64,000 bases of DNA from Hirsutella rhossiliensis. Taxonomy: Eukaryota; Ascomycota; Sordariomycetes; Hypocreales; Ophiocordycipitaceae. The stretch is from contig NW_025408669.1 of NCBI RefSeq assembly GCF_020360975.1, positions 4,526,001 through 4,590,000 on the forward strand, in the 5' to 3' direction. Positions 61,467 to 64,000 of this stretch are shown here, piece by piece; positions within the stretch are counted from its first letter, which is position 1, and each line of letters begins with the position of its first letter. A program made the translations under genes and the position numbers. A model generated the notes under the pieces. The model made no database searches and was not told where the DNA came from. It worked only from the letters and a program-made list of their open reading frames with translations.

Positions 61467-61957
61467 GGGCAACGAAGGAAACTTTATCGCCTATTCGGGA
61501 GTTTATTCTAAAATAATAGGCTAAGCCGTAGTTTCCTTTCTACCTCGGGCCTAGCGATGATAGCTGGGCCGCCTCGGAGGAGACCTCGCTTAGTCAGGCA
61601 GTTAAAGACTATAATAAGATAGTGCGGAAGAACCGCGATATAGCGTATCGCGCAGGGTTAGGGCCTAGGATTTCCCTAACGACCTATGTTAGCCGGCTAA
61701 AGTAAGAACCCGATCATCGAGCGAAGAATAATAATAAAATCAGTAACGGCATATTCGTACATTTAATAGAGGAATGCTAGAGGCATGGCACCCCTGGTCA
61801 ACGCCCGCTCTCGCCGAGTCTAAGAGCCACACGACATCTGGAGGGCTCGGGGTCCAAGACTGTGTCTATAACCCAAGGACTGTACATAGCCAGGAAGAAA
61901 GCAGACACATGCTGCCGTCTTCCTGAACTCAGTATATAATGGGCAAGGCAATCGTTG

Positions 61958-62245
61958 ATGTGTGCTGCTCTCCACTCTGGGCCACGAGTCCGAGTTGGTC
62001 GCGTCACGAGCGGGAACAGAGGCCGAGATTTCAACGCATTTGCCCTGCCAGCGACGTTGGATCAGCAGCAATGCATTGGATGTACTTCGTACTTCCCCCT
62101 TGGCAATCTCGAAACATGGACGCGCCTAAGCGTTGAATTCGACGATGACATCGACGATGACATCGACGACCAAGTTTCTTTATTTAGGCTTAAGAAGGCG
62201 GTACTTAAAAGGGACCTGGGTACCGGGGGAAGCGACTGGTATTGA
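61958..62245 (+). other. Short open frame of doubtful coding value
   Basis: A 95-codon frame from ATG 61958 to TGA at 62243-62245 in DNA of normal composition. It includes a small tandem repeat gacgatgacatc (twice, about 62,143-62,166) coding Asp-rich FDDDIDDDIDD. Other frames are open here on both strands, so the coding signal is weak. It could be an exon of a degraded gene. Confidence 0.2.
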
Positions 62246-62629
62246 CATGCTATTTCCAACAAAGTGCCGTCATAATAATCGATTCACGATGAACGTTCGG
62301 GTCCCAGATGATCGCCAACTATATATTACCCCACATGTCGTCATCTGTACACACAACGTATGATTCCATGACGTGAAGACAGTACACACGTCAGCGGTAC
62401 ATAAAAGAACCTCGGTTTAAATAGCAGGCAGGTCGTGGATTGAACCCCTGATGACGACCATTATTGTTCTAAATAAATCATCGCCACGTCTATACTCCAA
62501 CTTATAGAGCATATTTCATGTATAAAACAAACTTAAAATTTCAACGACAAGCTATCCAGCACATCGGACCAACAACACCGACTCCACCGTTTCGCAAGCA
62601 TTGGCAAAACCTCCGCAAACCCACGCACC

Positions 62630-63226
62630 ATGGCTTCCTCTGCCCCCGGCGAATTATTTGAGCCGCGCCAGACCTCGTTAACATCCGACTACAAACCCGA
62701 CCCGTCCCGATCCCTCAAGCTTTCACCACAACGTCAAGCCTTGGTCGACGACATCATCGCTCTGTACTCGTGCCAGCCCACTATCGAGCGTGTTAAGCGT
62801 TACACCCCTGATTGCGTGTACGATGACCAATTCGGCTATGCCAATGACCGCTACAAGACGGCGGGACAGTGGTTCGCTTTGCCCAAGTTGTTCAAGGCCA
62901 GCAAAAATATGGGCTACGAAATTACCAAGGATGGCAAGGATCTGATCCAGTTTAAAAACGAGCAAGAGTGGACGTTTCGCCTCATCCCCAAATCGGCCAC
63001 CCTTAACACTCTCGTGTCGTTGAGCCTTGACCCTGCGACCATAGACAAGGATTTTATCCAGGTCAAGTACCACAAGGAACAAGCAAACGAGAAGGATTAC
63101 AGCCACGAAGGGTTGGGCTTTAATTTCAAGAAGTGGCAAGCGGACCACGTAGCGGAGAACATAGATGCGGAGGAGGTAAACTACTTCAAGGACGACAAAA
63201 CTGCTGCGAAACTCGAGATTAAATAA
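62630..63226 (+). CDS. NTF2-like (SnoaL-fold) fungal protein of unknown function
   Basis: A 198-residue intronless protein. The start at 62630 lies in caccATGG, a strong context. After about 35 unordered residues comes an NTF2-like alpha/beta fold: the first helix LSPQRQALVDDIIALYSC (about residues 30-48), then YTPDCVYDDQFGYAN (a DP-F/DP-Y type strand and turn), a helical pair around WFALPKLFKASKNMGYE, and beta strands EWTFRLIPKSATLNTLVSL and DFIQVKYHKEQ. The C-terminal part carries a charged helix, FKKWQADHVAENID. Small proteins of this pattern are widespread in ascomycetes and lack a defined role. No signal peptide. The composition is normal and not RIP-mutated. Confidence 0.8.
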   Translation: MASSAPGELFEPRQTSLTSDYKPDPSRSLKLSPQRQALVDDIIALYSCQPTIERVKRYTPDCVYDDQFGYANDRYKTAGQWFALPKLFKASKNMGYEITKDGKDLIQFKNEQEWTFRLIPKSATLNTLVSLSLDPATIDKDFIQVKYHKEQANEKDYSHEGLGFNFKKWQADHVAENIDAEEVNYFKDDKTAAKLEIK

Positions 63227-64000
63227 GCGTGACAATAAAGCTAGTTGCGCTCGAGAATGAGCTGTGGAAAAATGTAAAGTTTCACTCTTAGTAGAAGCTA
63301 AAGAGGCCCATATAGAAGTGAGATGATGTCTTTTCGGCTCACTCTACTCAGGCGGGTGAGCAAGTGCCGGCTAAGCAATGGCACTCCCCGAACTCTCTTA
63401 GGGAAAACGTTGAATCTCATAGCGGCCCCACGGGCACTGGATGAGGAGATGGAAACCAATGACCCTTTATTTGGGTACGTCGAGCTCTCTCAAAGACTCT
63501 ACTAGCCTAATCTTTACCCAGTTCCTGATCTCGTTCTGTGGCAACAGCAATCACGTTAAGTATTCCTAATACATTAACCCTTGCCTCTCTATGGATAGCG
63601 GCTCGTCGCCTCGGAAGTACAATCATCTATCAACTTATAAGAATCATCCCCTTTACATAAAGCATGGCTGGATTTTATAAGTCTTATCTTAAGGATATCT
63701 TTTAGCAAGAAGGGCTATAAGAGGAGTTAAAACGAGGTATAAAGAGCTGAGAAGTGGTAGTAGGAAGAAGAGGTGACAAGAGTTTCCAGTAGAAGTAGCG
63801 AAAGATAAGATGGAAATGCCGGTAACAGCTGGAAAAGAGGGGGAAAAGCTTAAGTCTTCCGTCAGACAGCAATGGCATGACTAGAGTCTTCCTCACGAAG
63901 TAACATCTCTACACAATCAGTAACATCACGCTGGCCGTTCACTTTTTTCCCATTTCCGAAGTACGCTCTTGTCGACCGCATCGCGCGATGGATTCTTGTG
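63227..64000. other. Intergenic, no supported gene
   Basis: The short frame at 63323-63505 and the minus-strand one at 63702-63896 have no family features. The composition is partly TpA-enriched around 63,650-63,760. The next gene probably starts beyond the window. Confidence 0.5.

Larger units (their letters stand above)
60853..61706 (+). pseudogene. Degraded ORF interrupted by the MITE, family unknown
   Basis: A plus-strand frame reads QRETLYKGLLIDSVYL at about 60,853-60,900 and reaches LDY at the target site (60,940-60,948). After the MITE it resumes in the right phase for an uninterrupted gene: DYRATKETLSPIREFILK (61460-61513), FPFYLGPSDDSWAASEET, AVKDYNKIVRKNRDIAYRAG and ISLTTYVSRLK to a TAA at about 61,706. 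Internal stops are TAG/TAA at Gln/Trp-type sites. I do not recognise the protein. Confidence 0.4.

Noticed and set aside
62436..62470. Sequence resembling a tRNA B box on the minus strand (complement of ggattgaaccc)
   Set aside because: No pairing T-arm stem, no A box and no acceptor stem could be built; only a short hairpin (ggtcgt/acgacc) is present.
63323..63505. 60-codon frame downstream of the NTF2-like gene
   Set aside because: Short, with no conserved features and no clear context; expected by chance.
1..64000. CRISPR arrays, bacterial operons, rRNA or clear tRNA genes
   Set aside because: None seen; the regular repeats are LTRs, microsatellites and Ala/Gln/Asn codon runs.

Overview
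The window comes from a filamentous ascomycete (Pezizomycotina). It carries fungal single-copy genes (a TAP42-family PP2A regulator, a BTB-like fungal protein and an NTF2-like fungal protein) set in long tracts of transposon DNA. These tracts have almost no CpA or TpG left and are full of TpA, while CpG is kept. That is the signature of repeat-induced point mutation (RIP, C:G to T:A in CpA). Because of it, nearly every element ORF is broken by TAG/TAA codons that stand where CAG, CAA or TGG would be, and ATG starts have become ATA. Such genes must be read through their stops, so I list them as pseudogenes.

Layout. 1-2.4 kb: end of a Copia-type pol. 2.6-6.07 kb: Gag and protease part of a Ty3/Gypsy element (family C). 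6.15-13.96 kb: a complete 7,808-bp Gypsy chromovirus, family A, on the minus strand, lying between two copies of the same C/B junction. 14.28-21.29 kb: a complete 7,011-bp Gypsy chromovirus, family B, on the plus strand. 22.1-26.1 kb: an un-mutated gene island with TAP42 (+) and a large BTB-like gene (-), convergent. 26.5-32.2 kb: a graveyard of degraded host genes: a TRI5-family terpene cyclase, a small DUF3632-like protein, a membrane protein, a two-domain fasciclin protein and an unidentified long ORF. 32,217-59,701: one nested stack. A family-B element (B', target duplication CTAGC) was hit by a second A element (A', 36,712-44,519) and by a second, inverted B element (B'', 45,977-58,665, target duplication ATTAC). 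B'' was in turn hit by a Copia element (D2, 48,470-54,275, target duplication ATAGT). 59.7-61.7 kb: the other side of the broken host DNA, with more RIP-killed reading frames and a 507-bp un-mutated MITE with a perfect 10-bp target duplication. 61.8-64 kb: normal sequence with one clear gene at 62,630.

How the parts relate. Both chromovirus families share the order gag, protease, RT, RNase H, integrase, chromodomain, then a long ORF on the opposite strand, then the 3' LTR. The antisense frame survives as a readable, stop-substituted frame in several copies. This antisense third gene, and the recombined flanks of element A, are the least conventional features here. Only three genes look intact (TAP42, BTB-like, NTF2-like). 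RIP reaches to about 65 bp from the TAP42 start codon.
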